A DNA stretch of 64,000 bases. Origin: Adineta ricciae (lineage: Eukaryota > Rotifera > Eurotatoria > Adinetida > Adinetidae). Position numbers and translations under genes: made by a program. Of this stretch, positions 33,760-47,215 are shown one piece after another. The stretch is taken from assembly GCA_905250025.1 (NCBI GenBank), contig CAJNOJ010000001.1, forward strand, positions 372,001 to 436,000, in the 5' to 3' direction. The number at the start of each line of letters is the position of its first letter. Positions within the stretch are counted from its first letter, which is position 1. Under the pieces are notes generated by a model. It saw only the letters and a list, made by a program, of their open reading frames with translations. It did not search any database and was not told the origin of the DNA.

Positions 33760-35148
33760 TCAATCGACATCATTGGGTTGTAAGGGTGGTAATCGTCTCG
33801 GTGGTTTTGGTTGTTGTCGTGTTATTTCTGACAGCATATTCTAATAGAAATGTAAAAAGAAACTTCAGAAGACTAGATAAATAAGAGACATTTTTACTTT
33901 TGCAATATGAACTCTCTTCGTCCAAATATCAATTCCATGTCGTAAAACCTTCGTTTGTTTCATAATATGTGCATAATCAGTGATAGTTGGTACTTGTTGG
34001 ACATCAGCAATGCGAGTTCTTAGAAAATTGTTTTCCTTCCAAATAATTTCATATTCTCGTTGAATATCTTTGATTTCTACCATGATTCTATCGATATAGT
34101 TTCGTAATAATTCACATTTCTTTTCCATTTCACTGATAATTCTCTCTTGATCAGATAGAAATTTTTTGTCTTCCTGTAATCGACGAAATAATGGATATTG
34201 AGATGATTTCTCCAGTCGAAATTTTCTATTAATTTCTTCATAGATCTCACTATTATTGATTTTTCTCGTACGCATCGTCGTAATATCAACTTCATCCATT
34301 TTATCATTGAAATCATCCACCATACGTATTTTCGCATCGATTTCGCCCATACGAATATGCAGACGAGCAGTATTTATCCGAATAAGACCAATAAGGCTAG
34401 TACGAGAATGAATACGTTTGTTAATTCGACTGACAACAAGTTCACCTGGCACGTGCATGCATGGACTATAGAATTCTTCGTCGCCTACATCAACACGGTA
34501 TCTCTCCACGCGTCGACGAAGTTCATAATTGAGAGTTTCTTGAGCAATTTCATCAGATTCTATCGATTGAAATGCAACCTAAACGAAAACGATGAATTTG
34601 TTTCTCGAAATTTTCCTTCGATATACTTCGAAACTATAAATTGCCGCGTTGGCTTTGCGATTCATTCGTTCCAATTCCAAACGACTCTGTTCTGCTTCAT
34701 ATGCTGCTAGAATGAACCGCTCTTGTTCGACTAGAGATATATAGTTTGTAAATCGTTGCACTCCCCAATTAACAGGTACTTTCACCCATCCAATAACACT
34801 TTTATTCACTAAAATTTCAATGAAATCAAGTGAAATTTACATTTGTGTCAATAGTCACTTGCGAGTCGTCGAGCAGTTTCGGATGGTTTTATTTGATGGA
34901 GTATCTTACGGAGTATTTCATTTTCATCTTCATATTCGTATTCATCGAACGTTTGAACAATTTTACTCGAATGACTACGCAATAAATACCGAGAGAAAAG
35001 TCGATTTTCTCGTCGAAGATGATCATTTTCTTCGCTACAGAATAAAAACAACAAAGTCAAAATATGTTTCCTAAACAGTTCTCACTTGCTTAATTCGATT
35101 GAGTCTTTCTAATAAACTTTGATTATCAAGTTCATGTAGATTCTTCAT
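33760..35148 (-). CDS. Coiled-coil ciliary protein, CCDC113/CFAP263-like
   Basis: Five or six short exons encode a mostly alpha-helical protein of roughly 380 residues (human CCDC113 has 377). The N-terminus is LLERLNRINEENDHLRRENR. The middle contains EEFYSPCMHVPGELVVSRIN and RTSLIGLIRINTARLHIRM, and the long coiled coil shows heptads such as FLSDQERIISEMEKKCELLR. The tail is FLRTRIADVQQVPTITDYA with IDIWTKRVHIAK, aligning with the end of CCDC113. That protein, with CCDC96, sits on axonemal microtubules at the base of radial spokes or centriolar satellites. The first intron appears to have a GC donor (see findings). The last exon adds a Pro/Arg tail. CCDC96 or another DUF4201 relative is the main alternative. 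Confidence 0.55.
35035..35089 (-). other. Probable GC-AG intron
   Basis: A 55-base intron with donor GCAAGT and acceptor TTCTGTAG. A GT donor four bases further on breaks the frame (stop TGA), while the GC site joins Asn across the boundary and continues the coiled coil. Confidence 0.55.
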
Positions 35149-35369
35149 TGGTTCTATGTGCACAATACGAAATATGCAACTGATAAAATACTCGAGATGA
35201 TAAACTCTCATTTCATATCTAAACATTCGTATTCCGATAGATGTGGTTAATACATGGAGCTACATTTGCTGCTCACAATTGTTCTCTTTCATTTCTTGCT
35301 TAGAATAACCAATCACAAAAAAATCTGAACGATTGCTTCTTTTTTTATTTCGAAAAGCTTCAGCTTGAG

Positions 35370-37315
35370 ATGGCATCAACAATAACGGAACGTATCTCAT
35401 CGAATTTATACCTTGTTGAATACTTCGTTTTCTGTCCATTATTATGCGAAAAAGAAGGACAGGTTTGGTTTGAATCTATCGTAATGTTTGATTGAATAAT
35501 TTTGTTAGGAAGGAAGAAAAATTCTGTATTATTATCCCGCAGATACAGATATTGATCGTCAAATACGAACTGTTGGATACTGCGAAGGTTTAGTGAAATT
35601 TACTGAGTAAATTCCATGCTGTGAACAATGCGAATATGACTGATTATCTTCATAGGACATTTGGTTTTGAGGATCCATGTGAAAGCGTGCATTTTCAAAA
35701 AACACGTTTACTATTTCATAAAGTTGAACAAGACATTTGCATAGCAATGGTAACAAGCAAGATTTTCATGAAAAAAAAACCAAAACGTTCTCATACTATA
35801 TCTGATCTTTTAGTCACTCCATGTGCCTGTCATCGAACGGAAACGAGATGATAAATATATCGTCGAATATTATGATGATAATATCAATGATCGAATTATG
35901 TTACCATTGTTAAAGATTTCCTATCGATACTTTACAGTAAGTGATAGATTCATCGCAATTTAATACATAAACAGCTTTTAGTTACAACATGGTGCTATGT
36001 CCTCCTCAATTCGACATGGTGGAGTTGAAGAATTGAGAAACATACTTAAACAACATTTTGATAAAGTAATTAATCGATATGGAGAGAGAAAAAGTAGTAG
36101 CGAAGAAAACTTTTGTCTAGTTTATTCAACATCATCTACACGCAATGATTCGCGATGTGACATTGGATACATCATATCTAGGTGTACAATTTTTGCCAGT
36201 GGAAAAGAAACTTTATCTAAAACTACAGTCAATTCTTCGACGACTTGAGTTACGCTTTTCATCTTTGAAAGAAACTCTCTTTCTATACAAAGATCAACTC
36301 ATTTGGTAAGTCTTCATGTTCTGATAATCTCTTCTATTCTATTCATATAGGAGTGGTCTCACTCAAGATGATACTAGTTTAGTTTATTTATTTTTTCGAC
36401 TTTATTATTGGCCACATCTTAAACAATTGCAAACATCGTCTACGCCACAGTAAGTAAAGTATTTTCCTTGTCAATGATTATGCTATTTTCTGAAAAATCT
36501 CGTTCAGATTTTTAACTGTTGATACCAGTGCTAATCCAGCTGATGAATTGATCATTTCATCACAAGCAACTAGCGAAATTTATCAAGCTTTTTTCCTAGG
36601 AAATCCTCTAACACCATATCGAATCTTGGTGATCAATATTAATTTAATAACCATATTTTGTTTTTTCCATAATAGTAAATACCATTGTTACATTGATTTC
36701 TCACGTTCAGTTTCGTTTTAGACGATGAATTAACGAACGATGAAACAACAAATACTGAAATTGTCGGAACATTGAAGAAAGAACTAGACACAATGATACC
36801 AACTTTTGAGGAATATTTACGAAAGAAATATCCAGTGTACGTGACATTTCACTTCGTCAATTCTATTCATAGTCATTCGTTTTTAGAACAGACAATACCG
36901 TACGAACAGTATATTATAACAAAATGAATATGGCACATTCATCAACAGTCGACTGGACTAAGGAACCGATTAGTTCGATGAGTGGGATTATGAATACACT
37001 CGCTGAAGATATGCAATGGTAAATTGTTGCTTGTGACATACTCTTGAATGAATGAATCATTTAGGTTTCATCCTTCGGGTGAAATAATGGTCAAACGTGA
37101 AAATGATCCTTGGATCATCGCAAAACGATCGGATATGCGCGAACTATTGATTGCTGTCAATCAAAGAAATGCGAATTTGAAAGAAATCAGCGGTAAACTA
37201 TTTCATTGATGAATCCATACAGAACGAAATTATGAACATCCTTTTTTTATTGTATTTAGATAAAGTCAAACAAATCTTTACGACACAATTTAGTAACATT
37301 TTACTCTTAGAGTGA
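35370..37315 (+). CDS. CCZ1: Vacuolar fusion protein CCZ1
   Basis: Subunit of the MON1-CCZ1 exchange factor that activates RAB7 on late endosomes. ATG at 35370 gives MASTITERISSNLYLVEYFV, followed over at least seven short-intron exons by EGRKILYYYPADTDIDRQIR, VGYCEGLVKFT, FQKTRLLFHKVEQDICIAMV and LQHGAMSSSIRHGGVEELRN. Later come TLFLYKDQLIWSGL and the C-terminal block NKMNMAHSSTVDWTKEP, FHPSGEIMVKRENDPWIIAK, SDMRELLIAVNQRNANLKEI and TTQFSNILLLE. The last matches the conserved end of CCZ1. The longin-like domains are evident. It is divergent from the CCDC113-like gene, with about 220 bases between the two start codons. Confidence 0.92.
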
Positions 37316-39264
37316 TTTTCTGTAATAAAAGAATTGTATTCTTATTTTTTGTGAAGAGATCAATTGAATATTTAGCGGTATGAATATGAATCTATTTCTC
37401 GAATGAACGGAAAGATCAAAGTAATACATGATTATCATTGCTCATCTTATTCATCAGTCGCAATAGATCACTGCGCAAAAGCGAAAGCATATCTGACAAC
37501 ATATTGAAATACATTTAACATCGGCAGTGCAAACGTAGAGATTTTCCAGGAAAAATCCACACTTGATGAATCGTAAATGGATGAAACAAACACATCCGCA
37601 AGAAGAACTGTAAGAGCAAACAAACAAAACACAAGAAAACATTCCAGACGGATTCCCTGGATGTAGAAAGACAGTAGGTACACCCATCGAAAGATTTCCA
37701 TTCGTTGAAAAACGAAGAAATACTCGTGTATTTTATGAATAGAAAGGAAAATTCAATGGAGAATTGTATGAATGATTCAAGTGATTCAATAACTCCCGAT
37801 GTGCACATCGCATGTCACACTTTCAAATATATAAACACGTTTAGAGTTATTCTTTTCGATATCAATTGAGTGAATATAATGTGGTAATCCATTGGGAGAA
37901 AAGACTTCAAACTCATTCTGACAAACAACAATAATATTGTTATTTTGTTCTCTTTGAGACAACTCAATGAACCTAATCCATGGTTAAATTCGAGGATTAT
38001 TATTAATGAAGTAATTAATATTATGGGAGAGGTCTCGACAACTTTGTGGTAAGTACATTCGCTAAAATTTGACCTAAAATTTCTTTTTTAATCTAGAAAT
38101 ATCAGGAAAAAACAGCTACTTTATCAAACTGATTTTTTCCTTCGAGAACAAATATTGATTTGATACGTTATTTGTTTGTGTTACACGCTTTCTTTTTGCT
38201 AATATTTAACACACAATAACTAATGGTAATGAAATTGCTTAACAATGACGTGATCAAAAAAAATGACGTAGTCTTTTTCTATACTGATTGATTACTGTAA
38301 TGTCGATGTATGTTTTTCCTCCTTCGTACTTTTTCTTTTTCGCGTATTCGTAGGCGCGACAGCATGTTCGATAACAAATACTGATGTGTGGGGGTAGATT
38401 CCACACGAATTTGATCAAGTCACAGCTGGAAATGATTCGAAGCTTATGATTTCGAATGAAAATGAATGATTGCAAGAATAAAGAACAAAGACAAATAGAC
38501 GATATATTGAATTGTATGCACGAGCAGGCATCGTAACCTACGATATTTATCGAAAACGAACTGCATGATATTGAGAAGAAGAAAAAACAAGTTCTCCGTT
38601 CTTCGCTATCATTAAATTGGATGTTTTCTCTATCTACCTCGTTTTTTTCGTTGAATGAGAAAAGTAAATACACGATGATTCGGAGGACTTGATTATACTC
38701 AGTACGTTAAATATTTCCATATATACTTTGCAAAAATATGTAACGTCATTGTTGATAGGTAATGACGCAAGTCATATTCTTTTCTCCATGTTATTCGCAT
38801 TGTTGTTGTTCTTTCTTTCTGTTTCTCTGTCTACTTTTTCACTTCGCATTTGCTTATCGATGAGTCAGGAGTTGTCATCGTTATGCGTCAACATCGTGTT
38901 TCCCAGTACACATAATCATAATAAAGCAACTTCCATGGAAATTTCTCAAGAACTAGAGAAAATGTTTTCGTCGTTCTTCTATGACTCGTCATCAATTGAT
39001 TATTACGTTGTTTAATACATTACCATGGGCTTTTTCCTTTCATCTTTTTCTCCCAAAACATACACCTAAGCAGATCACGGTTCTTTTCTTCTCTCGTTCT
39101 CTCTTTCTCTCTCTCTTTTTTTCTATCTCAAAGAAAAAGAATGACTATGGTGCAATATGTGTCATAACGTGTATACTATAAAAGTCGACATATATTCATT
39201 CATTCATTTCTATTTAGTTACAAGATATTCGCCTATACACACATACATACATTCATTTACCGCA
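37316..39264. other. Intergenic, 1.9 kb, upstream of BTG/Tob
   Basis: No gene supported. Frames on the minus strand at 37454-37808 and 38254-38673 overlap each other and show no family. There is an (A)CATTCATTC-type run and a TCTCTCTC tract just before the BTG/Tob ATG, perhaps 5' UTR. Confidence 0.5.
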
Positions 39265-40781
39265 ATGAAACAAGAAATTACTGTTGCTCTTGATCTCTTA
39301 TGTTCTTATATAGAACAGTTCGGTTCAATAAAAGTCGAAAGTATTAAACAGTTTCGTGATGAATTAGAAAAAATGTTGACTAAACGGTATGAAGGACATT
39401 GGTATCCTGGTAAGTTAGATTGTGGTTAATGTGTATTGTAGTAAATCTAATCAATCGATTTTGTTGCGTTTTAGACAATCCGAACAAAGGACAGGCATAT
39501 CGTTCGCTTGAATTCAATGCCGAAAACGATTATTGTGATCTTATTGTTGTTAAAGTATGCCAACAATTGGGCTTTTCATCGAAATTACTTGGCATTCGAC
39601 ACCAATTAACATTATGGATTGATCCATATGAAGTATCAATCAGGTAAGATTAGAGTTTCGTACTTAAAATTTTCCGACTTGATGTATGTGATATTTTTCC
39701 TTCTTGTTCTCTTCCTCCCATGATAAAACATACGTAAATTGCGAGCGCGCGATGTAATCACGAGGATGATGTCATTACCTGTAATGACGACGAAGAAAGA
39801 AAGGAAAGAGTCGACGTTGTTTTTTTACTTTATATGTCAAACCTAGAAAAGTCTAAAGCGAGTCTGACCTTTTTAATTTGAATTAATTATATGTCAGCAT
39901 GATCCGAAGTTTTACTCCATTTAATAATAATCTATTCCCCTTCTTTATAGATTGGGCAATCCAGCTCATCCAAAGGAGAATCAACAATTAATTGTTGCCC
40001 GTTTCGACAAAGAAGGAAATGAACTGATGCGTAACGATCTCGAAGGATTATTTTCTCAAACTCGTACACCCATTCTCAATACATCCCGATCATCACCAAC
40101 AAATATTTCTCCTTGCGAATCAACCAATTGTTCAGGCTCGTCAACGCCACAACGTACATCATCACCATTCCCAGCTCTTCAGCCGTCGATGTATCATAAC
40201 GGACCACTCTTTACACCGCCTCGAGCTTTGTCACCGAAAGCTCCAGTATTTCACATGTCCTCATCATCTCCAATTAACGTTCCAACTAAGCCACATCCGT
40301 TAGAAAACAGCATTAACAATAGCGATGAAGGTTCATTCAATGAAGAAAGTCATGCTCAACCAGACCGCTCGGATACTCCTCAATCCATGCATAGCACAAC
40401 ATCGAATGAATCCACAGACAGTGGCTATTGTGGTTATGTCGAAAGTTATCCATGTAAGTTTGTCATATACAAATTCCTTTCATTTGAAACTAATCATTTG
40501 CTTTTCCTATAGACTATTACAAACTCAATCGTTTACAGAGAGCATTAGATATGCAAAAACTTTCTGTTAATACACGTCAACCAAATAAAAGCTCCCATCA
40601 TCGTCGTATGACACAACACATGTATCAACAGATACAACACAATCACATTCCAGCACTTTCGTCTGCCTCACCACCGACACCAACTCCATTGAATATTGAT
40701 CAATTAACCTCCTTTTATGCCCATCAAGCATTCCTTCCAATATCGACACCTGCTACTGGTAATCGTAAATCTAAATATTAG
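39265..40781 (+). CDS. BTG/Tob family antiproliferative protein
   Basis: Adaptor that binds CAF1 (CNOT7/8) and promotes deadenylation and growth arrest. Four exons (39265-39409, 39475-39643, 39951-40453, 40513-40781) join in phase to 361 residues. The BTG domain fills residues 1-120: MKQEITVALDLLCSYIEQFG, box A YEGHWYPDNPNKGQAYRSLE, and box B IRHQLTLWIDPYEVS. The rest is a Ser/Pro/Thr-rich tail (TPPRALSPKAP, TDSGYCGYVESYP). Length is closer to Tob than to BTG1/2, but I do not see a clear PAM2 motif for poly(A)-binding protein, so the subgroup is open. The window also encodes CNOT6, another part of the same machinery, but far away. Confidence 0.9.
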
Positions 40782-43409
40782 ACGTTTGTACATGTATATG
40801 AGTAAATTAACTGTTTCGTTTTTTTTTCCTCACTCGATTGTTATGTCAAGAAAGTCAGTAGATTCGAGATAGTCAGTCATGTCATTTATTGTAAATGAGA
40901 AAGAAAAAGCTGCAGGCATTCATGTTCAAATGTATATATATATATATATAGTTTTGAGTAGTCGTTGTTAACAATGATTTTTATCTTCTTTAGTTTGTTG
41001 GTCATAAACTTTTGAATTTTTTCATAAACGAGAAAAAAAAGTATCTTCTTTTCAAGCATTTTCTGTTGTTATTGATGTCGTGTGTTGTTATTCAAGCCTT
41101 TTGACTTCAGATAAGATAATGAGAGTTTGTGTATGTTGTTTTTTTCTTTTCGCCTATATCTAACTTACCTCTCTCTCTCATTGTTCTTCGTTTTCCACAT
41201 CAAGGATGATATCTCTGCTGGTCAGAAAGTGTCGAAAATAACAACCAAGTTGATGTTTTAGTTTAGTGTCAATTTACATGCGCATATGTGTAATATTAAA
41301 AGAGACATTTGTTCTTTTTTCTTTCTGTATATTCTACAATCAACAGCTATGCTCCTATGTGTTTTCTTTTCATTTTGAAATTGAAAATATGTATGTGTTT
41401 GTTTTTCGGAAAAAGTATGTGTGACATATTCAAGTAATTTGTAATACGTTGAGTGACCGGTGAGCAACATTTGTTGATGTAGTTTCATGGCGTTGGCTTT
41501 TCCTTTTCAATGCGCTTGTATATTTTACTTTGACAATATATAAAATGAACAAGATTCTATGTCTATCTTATAAACAATAGTACGACACATGTGAGGTGAT
41601 AAGAATATAGGAGTAAATATTATCCTTATAATTTAGATATGACCTTCATTGTGAAAAAATATTTGGATAAACATATAAATATTTACATGACAATAAAGTC
41701 GCTTACATTGCACTTGATTGACAGAAGATTATCAGGAAAAATAACAAACTACGTTTGCATATTTAAAAATAAAAATTTATGCCAATTCGATCGAGCACCT
41801 GCTTTGGGTTCTCAAACCCGAAATCCGTTTTTATCTATATACATGCTATTGCGCGAATAAGCACCTGACAGAACTAGTTTTATCAGATAACAATAGAAAC
41901 ATCCAGTGGAACTTTAAGTAGGCGTTTATGACTGATCTTCCTCTTATTTATCATGAGTTTCTTGTTAACATGTTCGTACCAATAAATTGCTATATGACAC
42001 TATACATGGTCTCGCCTTCATCTCAGGTTACAGAACTGTAAATGCGTCACTTTTGTCAGGATTGGTGTTGTGTAATTTCAATAGACAAGTCCCATTATCG
42101 AAAACATTTAGGAACATATTTTTTTTATCTAAAATTTCTAAAACAACACATCATGTATGTGTCATTCTTGCTCGAGATTGTGAAATCGCCAATAAACATC
42201 GACTTAGTCGTCACTATTTCATAATTCTGTTTCGTTTAAATCCAATATGATTAGATATTGCACAATGACAATAGTCATTCGTTCGCAAACGTGTTTGTTC
42301 TATTTTGATAGCTTGAGTACATCAGATAAAGACACGTGATCGAGGTCATGTGGATTGAATTGCCGTGTGACTTAAAAATAGCCCGACAATTCTTTCCAAC
42401 TATTGAATATGCAACAAAATAGAACCTTTACAAAGAAACGCTTGACTTTTGGATTATCAAGTATACTTTATGTGCTACATCACCAGTATATTTCAAACTT
42501 AACTCTAAGGAACAATTTATTGAAAGGGTGTGAGTGAGGGTGAAGTAAGATTTCATTCTGAAATGAATGTTCGCTTTTGATAAAGATAATTAATCCCAAA
42601 TTTTATCGATTCTGTCGGACAAATGAAGTGAAAGTGTTGATACTATTATCGATAACATAGCATTTATTAAATAGAGATCGTGACATATGTTAAGAGCGGT
42701 ACAATTTTCTCATTATTTTTTTTCATGGTAATTTGAAACAATGTTGACCTGCCGGTTATTTTTATATATTGCGCATTTATATGCGAATTATTCTTGAGCT
42801 CGTGAAAAAACTAATTTAGAGATGTTACGAACAAGCTAGAACGTCTCTCAAGTCCTGCATGCTGAATGCATCGCAAATTGTATATCTCGATATTTGATCA
42901 AATCGTTTCTATCCTACAGAACGAGACACAAAAATGGCACTCTAATAATAAATACAATCGTGCTTTCTATCCAAGTGAATCGACTATGAAATACCGATAC
43001 TTAGCGAAGAAACGTGGATGACGTTATTTACAAATTATTTGAAGGCGAAGAACTTGATCGAATGACATCTCATCTCAGAGATATAGACACTGATTTCATC
43101 AAAAGTGTTGACTAGACGATTCAATTTTCATTAAAAACTACCGGTATAAAATTGCTGATTAACTAGGATAAATCGAACTCTTTAAGCGTTTATGTTGAGT
43201 TTATTCTTCGCTCTTATACGATGTTTTATTTTCTACGAAATGCAAAAAGCATATCGACAGTAGCGCCATCTTTCGAAGAATCCATATATTGTTTTTCTAG
43301 ATAAATAGTTGACCAATCGATGTTGACTCTAAACAAGTTAAGTGAAGTTCTCCTATCGAATAATAACTTATTTATTATATTCTCTTAGAAAAGAACTTTT
43401 CCTTGCGAA
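40782..43409. other. Intergenic, 2.6 kb
   Basis: The first kilobase is T-rich with a (TA) run at 40932-40950 and may be the BTG/Tob 3' UTR. The remainder has no coding signal. Near the right end, at 43263-43272, lies an inverse copy of the AGATGGCGC promoter motif, 138 bases before the HAP40 ATG. Confidence 0.5.
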
Positions 43410-44417
43410 ATGGATCCGTCGATTGATCATATTGAACGCTTACGTACGATTTATAACAAATTGAAAAAAGTTCGTTTTGGCGGTGTTGTCACTAGTCGTA
43501 AGCCGAAATATGCTGAAGCTGCATTAGATTTCCAATCCTTGTCACGTCAATTACGTCAAGAGAACTGTCTTGAATACGCGGGTCTATGTTTGATTCAATC
43601 GTCTCGTTGTTTTTCGGAATTAAAATCTTCTACAAGTGAATTACAGATGTTACTCGAAGCTGCATCGATATTCATTGAAATCGAACTACAAACTCATCAA
43701 AGCAACACATTATCCTACCATGAAAATCTTTCGCTAGCGTTAGCCGCATATCAATTAGCACAGAAAAATCTCCGCGAACAAAACGAACGCTATCTCGCTG
43801 GCTTGATCACCTTTCAAGTTGGTTTACACTTAGAAATGTTAGAGAAATTTCACGAAAGTGAACGACTTTTTTCCATGGCGATCGATTCATTTCAAGACCT
43901 CTTAGCAATACAAATCTGTGTCTATCAAAAACTGATTAATATACGAATTGATAATGAAAAATTCAATCTAGCTTTACAAGCAACGACGAATCTAATCGAA
44001 CGTCTCGTGAAAACGTCGCCGAATGATATCAGCTATCGTCGTCTACTAGCATCTTATGATATTCTTCGACTCTTTTTGTTGTTGATTCTTCAACCACATC
44101 CTCAACGTCTCCGTGCCGATTATGCAAAAACTTTAGATGCATACACATGGGAAGTTTATGAAAAACTGAACATTCCAACATCATATCTGGATGAAACACT
44201 GTTTTATCTACTACAATCGATAACCTTAGCTGTTCAAGCGCGAGATTTGAAACATATTGATCAATTAGAATACGATTTGAATCAACAATCTCAGATTAGT
44301 CCTCGACATATGCATCTATTTCATATATTAAAACAAAAAATATCGGGCCATTTCATCGATACATTTAAATTCGATCAACAGACATCAACAACCGGTGATG
44401 TAGCAGATTATCGCTAA
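43410..44417 (+). CDS. F8A1: HAP40 (40-kDa huntingtin-associated protein, F8A)
   Basis: A single exon of 335 residues. TPR-like helical repeat protein that forms a stable complex with huntingtin and links it to Rab5 endosomes. Landmarks are IYNKLKKVRFGGVVTSRKPK, then YAEAALDFQSLSRQLRQENC, LEYAGLCLIQSSRC, LLEAASIFIEIE, LRADYAKTLDAYTWEVYE and the closing LFHILKQKIS, in the order seen in human F8A1. Human F8A is likewise intronless. Pro-rich loops of the mammalian protein are absent. AATAAA directly follows the stop. Confidence 0.88.
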   Translation: MDPSIDHIERLRTIYNKLKKVRFGGVVTSRKPKYAEAALDFQSLSRQLRQENCLEYAGLCLIQSSRCFSELKSSTSELQMLLEAASIFIEIELQTHQSNTLSYHENLSLALAAYQLAQKNLREQNERYLAGLITFQVGLHLEMLEKFHESERLFSMAIDSFQDLLAIQICVYQKLINIRIDNEKFNLALQATTNLIERLVKTSPNDISYRRLLASYDILRLFLLLILQPHPQRLRADYAKTLDAYTWEVYEKLNIPTSYLDETLFYLLQSITLAVQARDLKHIDQLEYDLNQQSQISPRHMHLFHILKQKISGHFIDTFKFDQQTSTTGDVADYR

Positions 44418-44575
44418 AAGAATAAAACCAAAATCGCAATAATTCGAATCTTATCTGTCATTTTCCTTTTTTTTTTTAGAAAATAAAACTATTTCTTCTT
44501 GCTATTGTAGATTATAATGACATATTTCTCCTGAATAATCCCGGTGGTTAGCTCTATTTTCTTTCGTATTGACAT

Positions 44576-46452
44576 ATGATGGCTTCGACAGGGGGTAGGC
44601 AAAATTCGAGCATGTGTTCATATTTGATGATTTGATACTTCTAGTACATCAACAATTCATTTGTCATTTTTGTTTTGATACATTTCCTAACCGTGCTTCC
44701 ATGGTCGTGCACTTTCCACAATGCCCTGTGAAACATCCGATAAAAAAATCCATGGAAAATGTTCGTCTACCTCGACTGAATAAATCCGAACATGATATTC
44801 TTGAAAGTAAAGTCGATTTACATCTTCTCCTTATCATTATTTTTCATCATTAGTGTTAAATCTACGTCGCACGACCGTTAAACGTAATCCGCAAACACCT
44901 TCTCTTGATCGATCGAATGCATTCTTACAGATTCCACTATCGACTGGATCGATTTCGTATTCGAAACAATCGTCGTTTGACGATTCAATGTGCCATCATT
45001 CAGTTTCCAACGAGCTTGACTCTGAACAAGAACAAGTATCGAATAATCTTAGTATAAAATCTACTTCGTCATACCATATATACAAATATTCCCGACGTGA
45101 GAAGAAAAACTTCTATGCGAGTGTCAAACGAGCTCGGTTAAAGAAACAGTATTCACTAGTGAAGAGACCATCAAATCATTCAGCACGATTTAATCATAAA
45201 AACTGTTCGATTAGATTACCTACGCAGATCACATACCGTCAACGATTGAACACGAACTCAAATAATTCCTACCCGTTAATATTTGATCCGAATTTTCAGT
45301 CATTAGTACAAATTTCAGCGAATAATCGATTTGACAAATATTTATCAAACATGAAGATTTATTTTCATTTATTACATTCAGTAGCTAGTCAAGAATTTCA
45401 AATAATTGTAAATAGTAACGATCAACAACATCATGTATCTTATACCGCATTTTCATTTTTCAATCTTCTCCGACGAGCCATGGCGGACTTTTCCTTGAGT
45501 TTACAAAAGAACTTCAAGAGAAACTATTTCCAAACATTTCAACTTAATGAGCAGCAGATGTGCGTTCCAACCAAACAGCAACGAATTGAACCTATTCATC
45601 TGGATGATGATGGTGACTCACAGCAGCAGCCTGAATCTCGAACAAATCCTATTTTACTACCAAAACCACCACCACCAGCGACGACGACAACAGTCCGTAA
45701 CCCGAGTGTCACAGAGAATGATTCGCTACAGTTCAATTCAACGAGCATCGATCGTCAACAACCTATTGAGTATGTCACAGATAAATTCTTCTCATCATTG
45801 TCTATTGAAACTTTGTAGTCGAACGAATACGGAACCATTTGCTGTTGCATTCGCTCCGGTCATCGAAAGGCAGAAATCGAATCATCGAAGTTCGAGTCCT
45901 ATTCTACTAAAAAAACAAAAACTTGAGCCGATTCAAAGCGAAGAATCCATTTCGACTTTTGATCCAGTGCGCATTCGTATTATAAACGACATGAACGGTA
46001 ACGATAGAACGAAATTAACACCATCGCGTAAGAAGCCGTCGAATTCATCGTCTAAACTCGACGAAAATTCTCCAAGTAAACGACCATCTCGTATGTCTAC
46101 ACGTAAAAGTTCGATCAAGACTGAAATCCTTAGTGAACCCGTTCCACCTTATCAAAGTATTCCAGTTCAACTTACTTCCAGTGAGATAACGAGACAATGG
46201 CTGACTCGGAATGCATTTTATCGTTGTCATGCCTGTTCACATGAAGAATTTTTTGTTGTTTTATCACGTGAATGTATGAATTTACATATTTCATCGAAAC
46301 ACGGCAATATGGAAGAAAATTTCAAGCAACGTCTATCAACATTTCTCAATAATAAAGGCCGTTCGATAAAAATCTTTCAACATTATCTTAAATGGCAGAA
46401 GCCGTGGTCAGACAAAGAGGTCGAACAGATTTTTAAACTATCTAACAAATGA
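44576..46452 (+). CDS. Two-ended C2H2-type zinc-finger protein, unrecognised
   Basis: Four exons (44576-44594, 44645-44806, 44854-45769, 45819-46452) keep phase through every junction and give 576 residues. The first exon is only 19 bases. An N-terminal finger-like unit (FICHFCFDTFPNRASMVVHF, then a late Cys/His) and a C-terminal one (FYRCHACSHEEFFVV, then MNLHISSKH) flank a long disordered, basic, Ser-rich middle (KRPSRMSTRKSSIKTE, a PKPPPPATTTT run). After the second finger comes a helical segment that ends PWSDKEVEQIFKLSNK and looks like a short DNA- or chromatin-binding tail. Probably nuclear. I do not recognise the family. Confidence 0.65.
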
Positions 46453-47215
46453 ACGGCAAAACTAAAAGATCTGCAAATGTAGAATGATCATTTCTTCTTT
46501 TACTCGGTGTTTTCTTCATTTCTTTATTTTGATTCAAATCCTATTCTATACCAGTGCAATGGTTCTCATTCCTATTTTCTTTCTTTGTTTTGTGGTGTTT
46601 TCCTAAGCAGTTTTGACCTACTCTATTCGTCCTTTACGTATATACATATACATATATATATTATTTTAAATAAAAATATCACTGTGTCAGGCGAGTAACG
46701 TCTCACAAATCACCATAGTCACTTGTTTCCCAACAACGATCGAGTTTCTTTCTTCAAATCAAGAAAATTGGTCGTCGATGATCAACTATTTATTCAAATG
46801 ACTTCCTCTACTTAATAATAAATGTCTTGTCATCGGAGGTTGCAACGATTATTTGTATTCTTATTGATCAGTGTTACCGGAAATCTAACGCATTCAATTA
46901 AAAATTCTATTCGTCTTAAATAAACACATCTACCCACGCAGTAAGAGAAATAAAAGTTTGTTCATAATCGAACCAGTTAGTAGGAAGATTTGCGAGGAAC
47001 TACTTGTTAACCTCAGACATAGAACTACAGAATCGTCGGTATTGTTTCGATGTCGTTTGCATTCATTGAAGAAAAAACAAGAGAACAAATGATGATTTGA
47101 TTTCCTGCTTAGCAATCCGGACTGTGTCATATATCTTCGTTTTCTTTCTTTATTTCTTAGAACAAGCACGCCATCGATTACATTCATCATTGTACGATTT
47201 AGTAATCGGCAAATC
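46453..47215. other. Intergenic upstream of the acetylcholine transporter
   Basis: No coding signal, and no choline acetyltransferase exon was recognised. Contains a TATACATATACATATATATA-like run near 46,640. Confidence 0.5.

Noticed and set aside
37454..37808. Three overlapping minus-strand frames rich in Cys, Phe and Ser
   Set aside because: They overlap in different frames, with no splice or family support, in AT-rich intergenic DNA.
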